A stretch of DNA of 64,000 nt from assembly GCF_020447265.1 (NCBI RefSeq), contig NZ_JAJADR010000015.1, positions 22,504 to 86,503 of the forward strand, written 5' to 3'. Below are positions 35,501 through 43,501 of the stretch, one piece after another. Under the pieces are notes generated by a model, which saw nothing but the letters and a program-made list of their open reading frames with translations, was not told the DNA's origin and did not search any database. Source of the stretch: Hymenobacter lucidus (GTDB lineage: Bacteria; Bacteroidota; Bacteroidia; Cytophagales; Hymenobacteraceae). Made by a program: the position numbers and the translations under genes. The stretch's first letter is position 1; each line of letters opens with the position of its first letter.

Positions 35501-37097
35501 GGCCTATCGCTACAAGGTTGGTACCAACCAGCTGCAGCGGGTAGAGGACGGAGTGGCCGCCGCTAATGGCTACGACGAGGACTTCAAACCTGATGGATTG
35601 AGCAGTACTCAACCGGCCCAGTACACCTATGACGCAATCGGCAATCTGACCAAAGATGCCACCTCCCAGGTCACAAAAATTGCCTGGACGATTTACGGCA
35701 AGATCGACTACGTGGAGCGCAACGGCGGCTTGCCGAATGGCGGCAGCAAGGTGAGCTACCGCTATGATGCCACGGGCAACCGCATTGCCAAGGTGTTACA
35801 GGCTACGGCTACGGCCAGCACGACGACCTATTATACGCGCGACGCACAGGGTAACGTCTTGGCCGTGTATGAGCAAGCCGCTAACAACGGCACACCGGGG
35901 GCGCTAGCCCTACGCGAGCAAAGCATCTACGGCAGCAGCCGCCTGGGCCAGTACACGCCCGACGCGGCGCGGGTTGCCCTCAGTGATGGAATCTATACGC
36001 GCACGGTCGGTCAGAAGAAGTATGAACTCACCGACCACTTGGGCAACGTACGGGCCGTGGTCAGCGACATCAAGCTGCCCCTGCGCAATCCCGAAGGAAT
36101 ACTACTCGGCTTCCAGCCCGATCTGAGGGGCTACTACAACTATTACCCCTTTGGTATGATGCAACCGGGCCGCAATGCGCCGGGCAATGCAACACTCAGT
36201 GGTGGTTATCGTTATGGGTATAATGGACAAGAGAAGTCAGACGAAATATCATCAGGTAATTATACTGCTGAATACTGGGAGTTTGACAGCAAAATAGCTC
36301 GCAGATGGAATTTAGACCCTATCAGCAAACCTTGGCATAGTAACTATTCTGTAATGAGTGGTAGTCCAATTTGGAAAATTGATCCTGATGGAGCAGATGA
36401 CATATTCACTTCATCAGGAAAATTCAGAAAACATGTCGACAATGGGACAAATTATATAATGATCGAACAGAGGGGTAATAAGTTAGCAAGAATTGATAAA
36501 TTCGACGGAAGCAGTAAATGGTTCAGTTCAGTGGATGATTACAATAGAGCTATGCTTAGTAAAGTAGTAGGATATTATTATAACAAAGTAGGAGGGCAAG
36601 GAAAACACGGAGTAGATTATAGCGACAGAATACCCGAGGCTATGGCGGCGTATGACCCTAAAGACAATGGCATTTGGATAATGCTCAGAAATGGCTATAT
36701 TAGTTCCAGTCTAGTAAATAGCTATGATTTACAAAGTGCACTGGAGCATGAAATCTTCCATAAATATGATGCTGAATGTGCCAAGCAAGACGGAGTAGAT
36801 TTTATTCCAAGTTTCTCATCTCATGCTAATGTATATAGCAAAATGATGGCAACCAACACTTTTACTAAAACATCTGACAATTATAAAGTGGGCATTGCCA
36901 GTCTCTTTGCAGGTTTCGTCCAAGAGGCTAAAGACCAGAAAGAAGATGGTTGGCAAAATTTGGTGACTCAATTTAATTCTACAAACTCAATGGGGTATTC
37001 CATGAAGATCCAAGATTCTGGAGGATTAGAAATCTACAAAAAAGATGGCAAACAAATGACTCTCAGTTTACAGGATAAAAAGTACGACCCTAACTAA
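29535..37097 (+). CDS. Giant RHS protein with C-terminal metallopeptidase-like toxin domain
   Basis: I take the ATG at 29535 (MSNTMRVLNGM), 16 bp after the previous gene, giving 2520 residues. A signal peptide ends near GTVLAQATAPV. YD/RHS repeats (YSYTRYDALGRVVEVGE, YTYDAIGNLTKD, YRYDATGNRIAKV) fill about residues 1540-2130. The core motif follows: DHLGNVRAVVSD, YYNYYPFGMMQPGR, YRYGYNGQEKSDE and WNLDPISKPWHSNYS. Past the core the sequence turns AT-rich, and the last 230 or so residues carry LEHEIFHKYDAE, an HExxH zinc-protease motif with H2405. RHS proteins encapsulate such a tip and release it by self-cleavage at the core. The next gene starts 2 bp later and is the likely immunity gene. Confidence 0.85.
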   Translation: MSNTMRVLNGMRMPVLKQLFRCLGLVLGAGILGHGTVLAQATAPVIITRNQPGTPYTDITVKAGANACASLLKAPIHVRLDNGVDHSSGKVAFETHLEITLNLSTTNGSVAPTTLVRTLSIGQAQPEAVAIVDLPAAFVAATGNIHIQVSINTPLIIGTDPGSQRIVVSCEPVYNISFADGQAAPISLTAYTPPTAGTVAFEHELHWIPTCALVQNYQLQILHRPVSTDPSPTATYKPTAIPSPSDWEQNGLLIETGSATAAYKLTLAEGEGTYHWRVRALGNQPNGVANPANWGQWSSSSFFSVEAPNKDLNWIYSRTFTEGGRVAEKLTFANGLQQVHQVQTRLASPNQASTALGQQLIATQILQDYSGRDALTSLPFPVTNATTGAVVGVLGYQPKLLSQGTQAYGPEHFDWNIPLSSTTNPVREPWAATELGTANGYYSSQPIANNDRVPDAEGYPFTRTLFSNDGTNRVREQGGVGAALRLKQPTSTAAPRTVRTAYASVTPYELLRLFGRESPEVEGTYKIITTDPNNTSTITYQTKEGQTIATALSKSGGNDTTAALLRALPSAATAGFDVKDFITGRDAVIGKTLTLTQPTTVELNYSITPAMLQDACVEYCSTCDYEVRIRVFELDSLAIPQEFVHLVVASDQCGSETRFLENKHNLPLEAGTYRIEREIRPFTSATADDNNSGIGGGEIGEYLDNVNGFPPRTLSSHLNRIRTLITSATLGEPWTKINQFLDAANVRGLYRYLAEQGFTLVEDVEEPYYEIPFLNSNECMPSVRIPYLVNFCNNECDVTTFDFEAALSAKVAELNGKHPDERQYAIGDPELLPGYNAGDFNAMLVNMSQAGYSCQDLQKCFQSQLNSLEVNLYLTTDVPTGYSFNLLDSYLQCTGVKMSVPVAKPATIDPQQAFRQFAYETRTTTSQYEKESQLHLRCFQALYQTNHPGISGFNVSLQTVLSVFSTYPEKERNKVYDCIKNTAVVDTPPASASCTVAAEQRDEMVRSCSTICEDRRGEFLTAIVNRLHLQGIYVQGDEFEGQIIAGFYTLTNTVLSPEQKREQVQQCELDMLVQEMVDECQHGCQLTLVPDQDNSYCSVGTLAEHDAMKKSMLHGFRLAVVDTNRDPDVCETGLRRLTKREEPIKPSLTIGAKTVVQYLGALARGVNKAVLLPNHPIGCPNPGGIGETSTNVFSYVGPLSAAHLTRNSSTCADESGLTSIALIDDRTFQIYGNGYKEHHRKFFRQDFDYALVWDKYGRFCNSLGVRPVDLPLSVAPPCIQPVDLDVDDNYHFDMRFVQVVNGQATNTAIEKSTIVDISAPFLADQALLSPITSDESYSSEHVRVRLLVHDTRTNTNSWIIAEIQSDVYKGSSEPTETYPAKRFLQWKTLVPECENKRFQLCFEWNPELDSVELPIDSTRVFDNTTNCNKVAAARIRTAFYEQLNTWGENQLTAFSQQYADQCVAMNGLSESFFLSYPLGYHHFTLYYYDRGGNLIKTVPPAGVQPLSEGTMTSLLTNLENGGYSWLRNNGPAPAHTLRTTYFYNSLHQLTSQASPDGGTTEFHYNQKGQLRFSQNAVQRSIGTYSYTRYDALGRVVEVGESSEGVTSFIGEARTYYERATNKGPVETARSSKSGRTKDVNRPREPTGGEIFVLHDALAKIDMLDFPLDDCKQITRTVYSVPAPVNYLNHTSPAEPQRYLTNRVSYSYLDVDGDPSTRTDNSYTYYSYDPHGNVEWLAQEQTGLPIKFVRYEYDLISNKVLRVKYQEGQKDQFHHRYSYDADNRLTEVYTSTDGVLWDQDARYSYYAHGPLKRLELGEDHVQGIDYTYTLQGWLKGVNHPTVDPGQDGTQTSMTASAADGFGMTLGYFPNDFKSNSALWNANTSALLEPTQGLFNGNISTWTSHNRTDVEGSVVVNNPDQPATSGEAPVAEKYRYDELNRIMNSRFLRLTPSGYAATADYGTNYAYDPNGNLQGLSRSGRASQSLALDQLAYRYKVGTNQLQRVEDGVAAANGYDEDFKPDGLSSTQPAQYTYDAIGNLTKDATSQVTKIAWTIYGKIDYVERNGGLPNGGSKVSYRYDATGNRIAKVLQATATASTTTYYTRDAQGNVLAVYEQAANNGTPGALALREQSIYGSSRLGQYTPDAARVALSDGIYTRTVGQKKYELTDHLGNVRAVVSDIKLPLRNPEGILLGFQPDLRGYYNYYPFGMMQPGRNAPGNATLSGGYRYGYNGQEKSDEISSGNYTAEYWEFDSKIARRWNLDPISKPWHSNYSVMSGSPIWKIDPDGADDIFTSSGKFRKHVDNGTNYIMIEQRGNKLARIDKFDGSSKWFSSVDDYNRAMLSKVVGYYYNKVGGQGKHGVDYSDRIPEAMAAYDPKDNGIWIMLRNGYISSSLVNSYDLQSALEHEIFHKYDAECAKQDGVDFIPSFSSHANVYSKMMATNTFTKTSDNYKVGIASLFAGFVQEAKDQKEDGWQNLVTQFNSTNSMGYSMKIQDSGGLEIYKKDGKQMTLSLQDKKYDPN

Positions 37098-37099
37098 TC

Positions 37100-37501
37100 A
37101 TGAAGAAATTATTGATGTTTTTCACTGTGATATCGTCATGTCAACGGGAGCCAGATGCATTTGAAATCAACTTAGTAGGCGATGATAAATGCTGGTTGTA
37201 TAACAGTAGTATTGATAAGTCCAAATATGACAATATCAATCCATCAGGCATTTGCACAAGATTTTCCAGGAATGGAAATTTTACTGAGTTTACTGTTAGT
37301 AATTCAACTATAGAAGAAGCATTTGCGATAGATGAAAAATTAACGATTGAAAATTCATGGCATTTCATCCCTAAAGACAGCCTATTAGTGGTTGGCAATA
37401 CAAAATTCAAAATAATATCATTCTCTAGGGACACAATAAAATTAAGAAACAGTAAAAATATTCCACAAATGCTAATAAGGTATAATACCCAAAGGCAGTG
37501 A
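37100..37501 (+). CDS. Probable immunity lipoprotein for the RHS toxin tip
   Basis: This 133-residue protein starts 2 bp after the RHS toxin gene and shares its AT-rich composition, as expected if toxin tip and immunity gene were acquired together. A short signal (MKKLLMFFTVISSC) ends in a lipobox-like VISSC, placing it in the envelope. The rest is a small beta-rich domain (HFIPKDSLLVVGNTKFKIIS). No known immunity family was recognised. The assignment rests on position, size and shared base composition. Confidence 0.55.
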   Translation: MKKLLMFFTVISSCQREPDAFEINLVGDDKCWLYNSSIDKSKYDNINPSGICTRFSRNGNFTEFTVSNSTIEEAFAIDEKLTIENSWHFIPKDSLLVVGNTKFKIISFSRDTIKLRNSKNIPQMLIRYNTQRQ

Positions 37502-37563
37502 TGTCATAAATTGTTGAAACCAATTAATTAGCTATTACCCAAAGACACCGCGCTGAAATACCT

Positions 37564-38088
37564 TTACTCATTAATAGCCTTAATAACCTCATCCGTAATG
37601 TCCATTCCCTCCTTACCATACACCACCGTACCAGCCTCAGTCGCCGCAAATACAATATCATACCCGTGCTCTTTGCCGTAGCGGCGCATGAAAGCATCCG
37701 CTTTCTGGATAACCTCGCCAGTAAGGCGGGCTTCTTCGGTAGTGGCTTTTTCGCCTAGGGCCTTCTTGTAATCAAAGTACTGTTGCTGGCGCTTTGCCAA
37801 GCTGGCTTCCCGCACCGCGCGTTCCGCAAGGGGCAGGCTGGTCCGTACGCGGTTGTAGCCGTCCAGCTCCTGCTGCACTGTTTGCTTGAGCGTATCCAGG
37901 TTGGCCTGCCAGCCGGCTGCCTCCTGCTGGTAGGTAGCCTGAGCGACCTGCATCGCCTTATATCCTTCCAGCACCCGCGCCGATTCCACGTAGGCTATGC
38001 GGGAACGCTGCGAGAAATGCAGAAAGAACAAGGCCGCCACGGCCGCAATGAGCACTAGGTTGAGCAGGAGTTGAGAAGAGGAGCGCAT
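37564..38088 (-). CDS. OmpH/Skp-family periplasmic chaperone-like protein
   Basis: The 174-residue protein has an N-terminal membrane or signal segment (LLLNLVLIAAVAALFFLHF). It continues IAYVESARVLEGYKAMQVA, a long charged coiled coil (AERAVREASLAKRQQQYFDY) and a closing YDIVFAATEAGTVVYGKEGM...ITDEVIKAIN. This is the typical OmpH/Skp pattern, where trimers hold unfolded outer membrane proteins in coiled-coil tentacles. The first helix lacks a clear cleavage site, so the protein may remain membrane-tethered. It converges on the RHS immunity gene and might help exported proteins of this locus. Confidence 0.8.
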   Translation of the reverse strand: MRSSSQLLLNLVLIAAVAALFFLHFSQRSRIAYVESARVLEGYKAMQVAQATYQQEAAGWQANLDTLKQTVQQELDGYNRVRTSLPLAERAVREASLAKRQQQYFDYKKALGEKATTEEARLTGEVIQKADAFMRRYGKEHGYDIVFAATEAGTVVYGKEGMDITDEVIKAINE

Positions 38089-38176
38089 ACGTAAAAACAG
38101 GTAGAGAAAAGCAGATAAACGAAGCGGCGAAGCTACGGCAAAACTCCAGTCAGGCGGCTACAAGTAGGCGTATTTA

Positions 38177-38221
38177 CCCGAAAAACCCCGACCGGGCCAG
38201 TGCCAGTCGGGGTTTTTCGGG
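38177..38221. terminator. Bidirectional intrinsic terminator
   Basis: The 16-base arms CCCGAAAAACCCCGAC and GTCGGGGTTTTTCGGG pair perfectly around a 13-base loop. The built-in A and T runs let it act in both directions. It lies just past the stop of the minus-strand GEVED gene (stop at 38240) and upstream of the OmpH-like gene. Confidence 0.85.
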
Positions 38222-38239
38222 TGTGTGTATTTGGGAAGC

Positions 38240-41200
38240 TTATTCGAGCACCACCTTGCCCATAAACAGCCCCTGGCTGCTGCTTACTTCAACCAAGTAC
38301 AGCCCACGGGGTTGCCCCTGTAAATTCAACGCGGCTTCGGTACCCGTAGTAGTACGGGGCGTCAGCGTCTGCTCGCTCAACAGCTGGCCCAGCACGTTGC
38401 GGACCCGAATATGAACCTCCCGGCCGGGCAGCAGGCCCTCGGGCAGGTGCACCAGGCACTGGCCCGTGGTAGGATTCGGCGAAATCGTAACCGCTCCGGC
38501 CCCGATACCCGGCCGCGTGGCTAGGCATACATCCACCGGCACATAGATAGAAGAGGTAATGCGCTGGCCGTTGCGCACGGCCTGGGCCACATAGGTGCCT
38601 TGGTTGGCGGCCGCAACGGCCGGTACGCTCGCTGTGGCCGAGCTGGCGGCAAAGCCGGCCGGTCCCACCCAGGCATAGCCCGCCGTGGTGCCGGCCCCGC
38701 TGGCGGCCAGATTCAGGGTGCTACCCGTACACAGCGGCAGCGGCGCCGCGGCCAGGGTAGGCAGGGCCGGCCCCGGCTGGTCGACCACCTCCAGCAGGTA
38801 GTTCTCCGTTTCCTCCGCCGCGTCTTCCGCCTGCCGGGTGCAGTTCTCATAGGACGAGTAATTGAGCTTCGAGGCCACGACCCGCATTACGGTCGTGCCG
38901 AGGGCGGCCGTCAGCGGGACGGTCACGGTGGCCGTCATCGTCTGGCGGCTGCTGGCCGGGGGCAAGCGCGTCCCGATGCTCTCCGTGTCGGGCAGGCTGT
39001 TGTCGTGGTCCCAGTCAATCCAGACGGCGGGAGATACGGCAGTGGTTCCCGTGCTGACAGTCGTTACCGTGAGCGTGTAGGTGCCGCCGCGCACCAGGGT
39101 CGCCGTCAGGTTCGGTACCTGCGCGCCCCAGTTGACGATATAGCCGCCGGTCGAGCCAAAGCCCTGGGCAGGGGTCAGCGGCAGTTGGGAGGGGCCGCTG
39201 CTCAGGTTCAGCAGCGAGGTGCCGGCTAGGGCGACATCATCTACATAGCCCACGAAAGGGAGGGGTGGATTCTTGAAGAACTTTCCCCGGTAGGGGTAGG
39301 TGCAGTAGTTATAGCAGGGCCCCTGCGGCGCGGCTGCCAGCGGTACCGACGAGCTGTAGGCTGTACTGCCCCCGCAACGGGCCTGCAGGCGCAGGAGCTG
39401 GGCCGTAGGCCGGGGCACCTCCGGCACCAGGTACTGATCGTCCGTGGCCCCGGCCACGTCAGTCCAGGTGCTGCCCGCATCTAGGGACTGCTGCCATTGC
39501 AACTGTGCGCCCAGCGTGTAGTCGTGGCTGCGCAGCACCTGCATACACGCCGGCGCGGCCGGCATGGCGATGGTACCCGCCGTCAGCGGCGCACTGCCAC
39601 AGGCCGCGGCAACGATGGTTACCTGATACTCTTCCGTTTCGCCAGCAAAGCTGGTGAGCCCCACCCGGCAGGCGTCGCCGCCCCGGAAGATGGTGTTGGT
39701 GGCCGTGCGTACGCGCAGCCCGGTTACCCCCAGCAGGGCCCGCATCGGCACCCGCCACTCGGCCCGGAAGGTAACGGCGCCCTGCACGGTCGTGGGCACC
39801 CGCGCCAGATGTACCCACTCCAGCGAGTCGTAGGTACCGCTGTGGTCCAGATCGATCCATCCCGCCAGCGCCGTGGGCACATTCGTGCCGATGGCCGTCA
39901 CTGTCAGCTCGATGCCGTACGTAGCCCCGCGCACCAGCGTGGCGGTGCGGGCCGGCGTGGTCGGCGCGTACTGGGTGATGGCTGGGCTAGTGGAGGCCGC
40001 GCTGGTATTGTCCAGGGTCGTGCCCACGATGCGCACCCTGGTCAGCAGCGGGGAGCTGATGGAGGTGCTGCTGAAGGACGAGCAATAGCAGTTCAAATAG
40101 GAGTTGACCCGTACCTTGACGGCCGGGGTAAACACACTGGTGGCGCAGCCCGCGACCCGCACCCGATAATAAGCCGTCACGGGAAACTTCCTCGTCAGGC
40201 TCTGCCGGGTCTGGCCCGGCAAGTCCTGCCAGCTCAGGCTATCGGCCGAGGTCTGCCATTGCAGGCCCGAGCCCAGAGTATAGCCAAACACCTGCAGCGT
40301 CACCACGTCGGAGGGGCATCGCACCGGTGCCGCGCCGCTGATCGTGCCGCTCACGACGGTTGCCGAGCAGGCTTTGGGCTGCATCCGCAGCAGATAGTCT
40401 TCGGTCTCGCCGCCAATGAAATAGCCATCCCAGTTCGGGAAATTGACGATGACTGCCGCATACGGTACGCTCCGGACCCGCAGAAAGACCGAGCCCTCGC
40501 CCAGCGACAGCGCCTGCGAGGCAAAAAAGGCCGAGTCCAGGGTTAAGCGGAACACGGTGGGCACATTGGCCGTGGTGGCCGGCTTGGGAATCATCAGCGG
40601 GGCCTCGCTCCTGAGCCCGGTCTTGCCATCGGTGTAGCGCAGGAAGATCAGCAGCTGGGCACGGTCGGAGGTGGTAATACTCAGGTCATAGGTTTCCCCG
40701 GCCAGCACCGTGCCGGTATGGCGGGCCACGCGGGGGTCGTGCAGGCTGTAGGCCTCCCCATCCAGGCTGCTGCAGGCCGAGGTGTTGTCCAGGGTCGTGC
40801 CCGAGAGGGCCACCCGCGTGATAAAGGGGCCGTTGCAGGGATCATGCAGCGGGGGCAGGCCACCACCCGCGGATGTGAACGGGTCGGTCGTGACGGCCGC
40901 CCCGGTGCCGCAGCGCACCGAGGCGCGCAGCTGCTTGGGGCTCTGCCGGTAGAGCCGCTCGGCGTAGACGGGCAGCGTCGCGCCGGGAATGTCCTGCCAG
41001 GCAGCGGTGGACGGGGTAGTCGGACGCTGCTGCCACTGCACGTAGGCAGTGGGGCTGTGCCCGATCAGCATCAGCACGTGTTTCTCACTGTCCCGTTCTA
41101 TCGGATCGGAGTGGCCGAGCAGGACGTCCAGCCTGCCCGCCTGGGTCGGGGTCGTACACGGGGCGGCCTCCACCACGAGTGAATAGTCCTCCACCTGCCC

Positions 41201-42394
41201 GCTGATGCGGTCCAGGCAGGCTCCCACCGGACCGTTGACCAGGTCGGTGACGATGCGCAGCCGTAAGGGCTGCCCTACTGGGGCTGTAGCTGGCAGCACA
41301 AAAAAGCCGGACGGGTTCTTCTGGTTTAATGCTTCGAACACCAGCTCGCTGGTGGCAAAGGTGCCATCCTGGTTCAGGTCGACGTACACGCGCGTGTCTT
41401 GGTTGCTGAGAGCAGAGGTAATGGCCTGAAACGTAACGGGGGTGGCCTGCCGGGCCGTAACGCGCCGGGTGCAGGCAAAGTCCTCGTAGCCGGCGCTGGC
41501 ATCGGCCGAGGTACTGACCATATCGTTAAGCGTTACCTGCGTCAGCCCGTAGCCGCAGCAGGAAGTCAAGGTGCGGGGCGCACAGCTGGCCGCCACCGGC
41601 GCGCTGGCGTAGAAGGAAATACCCTGGGTGCGGGAGGTGGAATCACAGCCCACCGCGTTGCAAGCCCGCAGCGTTACGGTGTAGTTGCCGGGCGTACTAT
41701 AGGTATGCGTAGGGTGCTGCTGGGTGCTGGTCGTGCCATCGCCAAAGCGCCAGCGCCAACTGGTGGGCCCGCGTTGGCTTTGGTCGGTAAAGGCAAACGT
41801 GCCGGCGCAGGCACTGGCCGTCTGGACGGCAAAGGCTGCCACCGGGGCCTGGGTGTTCACGCCGACCGTTACGGCGTAATCCTCTGTCTGCGAATACTGA
41901 GGGGTCGAGCAGGGCGTGGGGAGCGGGGCCGTGATGTAGTCGGCCGCTACGCGCATGCGCAGCGCAGTGCCGGTTATGGCCGAAGCGGGCACGGGCAGGG
42001 AGGTGCCGGTATGCAGCCGGCTGGAATTCGAGGAGAAAAACAGTTCCGAGGTGGCATTGAAGCTGCCGTCGTTGTTGAAATCAATCCATACCCGCACGTT
42101 TTCATCCGCATTGTCATTGGTGCGTATGCTGATGGGGTAGGCCGCACCCGGGGTGAGCAGGGTAGAGAGGGTACAGGAATAATCCTGATAGCCATCGGCA
42201 ACGCCCGCGCTGTTTTTGTTGATCGAGCCGATCGTGACGTTAAAAATACCCATCCCAAAGGCGGCCGCGTTGGGATTGGTGGCGCGCCCGGGCGTACAGC
42301 TGGCCGCCGTTGGGCATTGGGCCCAGGCGCCTGCCGCGGTGGTTAGCCACAAAATGCTCCAGAAAAAACCTCGCAATACGTACTTGTTTACCAT
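38240..42394 (-). CDS. GEVED/PKD-domain secreted protein with T9SS sorting domain
   Basis: The ATG at 42394 (MVNKYVLRGFFWSILWLTTA) gives a signal peptide ending AGAWAQ and a product of about 1384 residues. Five GEVED-type beta domains each end in a (V/T)E(D/E/N)Y(x)L signature (TEDYAVTV, VEDYSLVV, TEDYLLRM, TEEYQVTI, TENYLLEV). A PKD domain (WRWRFGDGTTSTQQHPTHTY) sits between the first and second. Ig-like inserts and a T9SS C-terminal sorting domain (ISPNPTTGQCLV...GLYLVEVSSSQG) complete it. It is expected at the cell surface, probably as an adhesin-like protein. It is divergent from the major pseudopilin gene, with 132 bp between the starts. Confidence 0.88.
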   Translation of the reverse strand: MVNKYVLRGFFWSILWLTTAAGAWAQCPTAASCTPGRATNPNAAAFGMGIFNVTIGSINKNSAGVADGYQDYSCTLSTLLTPGAAYPISIRTNDNADENVRVWIDFNNDGSFNATSELFFSSNSSRLHTGTSLPVPASAITGTALRMRVAADYITAPLPTPCSTPQYSQTEDYAVTVGVNTQAPVAAFAVQTASACAGTFAFTDQSQRGPTSWRWRFGDGTTSTQQHPTHTYSTPGNYTVTLRACNAVGCDSTSRTQGISFYASAPVAASCAPRTLTSCCGYGLTQVTLNDMVSTSADASAGYEDFACTRRVTARQATPVTFQAITSALSNQDTRVYVDLNQDGTFATSELVFEALNQKNPSGFFVLPATAPVGQPLRLRIVTDLVNGPVGACLDRISGQVEDYSLVVEAAPCTTPTQAGRLDVLLGHSDPIERDSEKHVLMLIGHSPTAYVQWQQRPTTPSTAAWQDIPGATLPVYAERLYRQSPKQLRASVRCGTGAAVTTDPFTSAGGGLPPLHDPCNGPFITRVALSGTTLDNTSACSSLDGEAYSLHDPRVARHTGTVLAGETYDLSITTSDRAQLLIFLRYTDGKTGLRSEAPLMIPKPATTANVPTVFRLTLDSAFFASQALSLGEGSVFLRVRSVPYAAVIVNFPNWDGYFIGGETEDYLLRMQPKACSATVVSGTISGAAPVRCPSDVVTLQVFGYTLGSGLQWQTSADSLSWQDLPGQTRQSLTRKFPVTAYYRVRVAGCATSVFTPAVKVRVNSYLNCYCSSFSSTSISSPLLTRVRIVGTTLDNTSAASTSPAITQYAPTTPARTATLVRGATYGIELTVTAIGTNVPTALAGWIDLDHSGTYDSLEWVHLARVPTTVQGAVTFRAEWRVPMRALLGVTGLRVRTATNTIFRGGDACRVGLTSFAGETEEYQVTIVAAACGSAPLTAGTIAMPAAPACMQVLRSHDYTLGAQLQWQQSLDAGSTWTDVAGATDDQYLVPEVPRPTAQLLRLQARCGGSTAYSSSVPLAAAPQGPCYNYCTYPYRGKFFKNPPLPFVGYVDDVALAGTSLLNLSSGPSQLPLTPAQGFGSTGGYIVNWGAQVPNLTATLVRGGTYTLTVTTVSTGTTAVSPAVWIDWDHDNSLPDTESIGTRLPPASSRQTMTATVTVPLTAALGTTVMRVVASKLNYSSYENCTRQAEDAAEETENYLLEVVDQPGPALPTLAAAPLPLCTGSTLNLAASGAGTTAGYAWVGPAGFAASSATASVPAVAAANQGTYVAQAVRNGQRITSSIYVPVDVCLATRPGIGAGAVTISPNPTTGQCLVHLPEGLLPGREVHIRVRNVLGQLLSEQTLTPRTTTGTEAALNLQGQPRGLYLVEVSSSQGLFMGKVVLE

Positions 42395-42476
42395 ACACGA
42401 TGGAATAGAGAAAGAAGGATATAAACGAAAGTACGTAGCGAAAACCAGGGGAAAGACAAGCACATCAAATATTTCC

Positions 42477-42484
42477 TATCTTTG
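42477..42484 (+). promoter_or_regulatory. -7 element before the second secretion operon
   Basis: TATCTTTG matches TAnnTTTG exactly and lies about 43 bp before the chosen start of the pseudopilin gene. No TTG was found at the expected -33 distance, so this is only a partial promoter match. Confidence 0.3.
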
Positions 42485-42526
42485 GGAGGCCTACTCTCGG
42501 CCCCTCATCAAATCACTAGTTATTCC

Positions 42527-42952
42527 GTGTATCGTGCTACTTTGCGCTTGTCCCGTGCTGGTCTGGTTAAGGCCTTCACGCTGACGGAGCTTCTTATTGT
42601 ACTGGTTATTATCGGCATTCTTATCCTAATGGCCCTGCCAGTACTAATGCCGCTGATTAGTCGCACTCGCAGTGTCGAAGCCAAGCAGATGCTCACGCAT
42701 CTGCAGTCCCTGGAAAAAACCTATTTCTACGAACACGCGAAATACTCTTCCAGCCTGGATGAAATCGGTTTCGAGCAGGAGAAGCTCACGACCGAAAACG
42801 GTAAGGCCAATTACCGCATTGAAATCATTGATGCCAGCCCCGGCACGTTTGCGGCACGGGCAACTTCGGTCGTGGATTTCGACGGCGATGGGGCCTTCAA
42901 CGTGTGGGAGATTAACCAGGAGCAGCACCTGGTGGAGGTCACAAAAGATTAA
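42527..42952 (+). CDS. gspG: Major pseudopilin, GspG/PilA-like
   Basis: I choose GTG at 42527, which gives a basic leader (VYRATLRLSRAGLVKA) before the prepilin motif FTLTELLIVLVIIGILILMA. A TTG at 42482 would only lengthen the leader, and it overlaps the -7 element. After cleavage by the A24 peptidase the Phe is +1 and Glu is +5. The rest (MLTHLQSLEKTYFYEHAKYS, YRIEIIDASPGTFAARATSV, VDFDGDGAFNVWEI) is a standard small pilin globular domain with a GspG-like Asp-rich loop (DFDGDG). It heads the second secretion operon. Confidence 0.85.
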   Translation: MYRATLRLSRAGLVKAFTLTELLIVLVIIGILILMALPVLMPLISRTRSVEAKQMLTHLQSLEKTYFYEHAKYSSSLDEIGFEQEKLTTENGKANYRIEIIDASPGTFAARATSVVDFDGDGAFNVWEINQEQHLVEVTKD

Positions 42953-42970
42953 CTTTTCCGCGTAAGGCTA

Positions 42971-43501
42971 ATGGTTGCGTTGCGGTGGGGACTGGAAGTC
43001 AGTGTGGTGCTCTTGCTGCTGGCCGTGCTGGTGCAGGACTGGCGCTGGCGGGGCGTATATTGGTACCTATTCCCGGCGCTGGCCCTGCTGGCGCTGAGCA
43101 GTCGACTACTCACGCAGCCGCTCTTGACGGTGGCAATTGAATTTGCCTGCAGTGCCGGCTTTCTGGCCGTACACCTAGCTGCCGTAGCCGGGTATGTCTG
43201 GCTTCGTTTTCGGCCGGCTACCTGGCAGTGGCAAGCGTATCTGGGCCTCGGGGATATCCTGTTCTGGGGCTGCGCCGCCCTGTGGTTTTCACCCTTGGTT
43301 TTTGTGCTGTACTTCTTTACCAGCCTGCTCGTATCCCTGGCCATCGTGGGCCTGGCCAGACTATGGCAGGGAACAACTGGAAATACCCATATCCCACTGG
43401 CCGGCCTGCAGGCGGGCTATATGGCGCTGTTACTGGTCTGTAGCTGGATCTGGCCACTGCCCTTCCTTACGGAGGATGGGCTGCTACTGCTGCTGCTATG
43501 A
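42971..43501 (+). CDS. A24-family prepilin peptidase, short form
   Basis: The 176-residue membrane protein has about six hydrophobic helices. It shows the two catalytic aspartate motifs of A24 peptidases: VQDWRWRGVY with D23 and LGLGDILFW (GxGD) with D95. It lacks the N-terminal methyltransferase domain with CxxC pairs found in full PilD, like archaeal and short bacterial forms. It should cleave the four or so pseudopilins of both operons on the cytoplasmic face of the inner membrane. It starts 18 bp after the pilin gene and overlaps gspE by 4 bp. Confidence 0.8.
   Translation: MVALRWGLEVSVVLLLLAVLVQDWRWRGVYWYLFPALALLALSSRLLTQPLLTVAIEFACSAGFLAVHLAAVAGYVWLRFRPATWQWQAYLGLGDILFWGCAALWFSPLVFVLYFFTSLLVSLAIVGLARLWQGTTGNTHIPLAGLQAGYMALLLVCSWIWPLPFLTEDGLLLLLL

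Noticed and set aside
38600..42346. Long plus-strand frames opposite the GEVED gene, up to 349 codons
   Set aside because: They are rich in Gly, Arg and Ala, as expected for the complement of a GC-rich, Thr/Ala-rich gene, and have no domain or signal.
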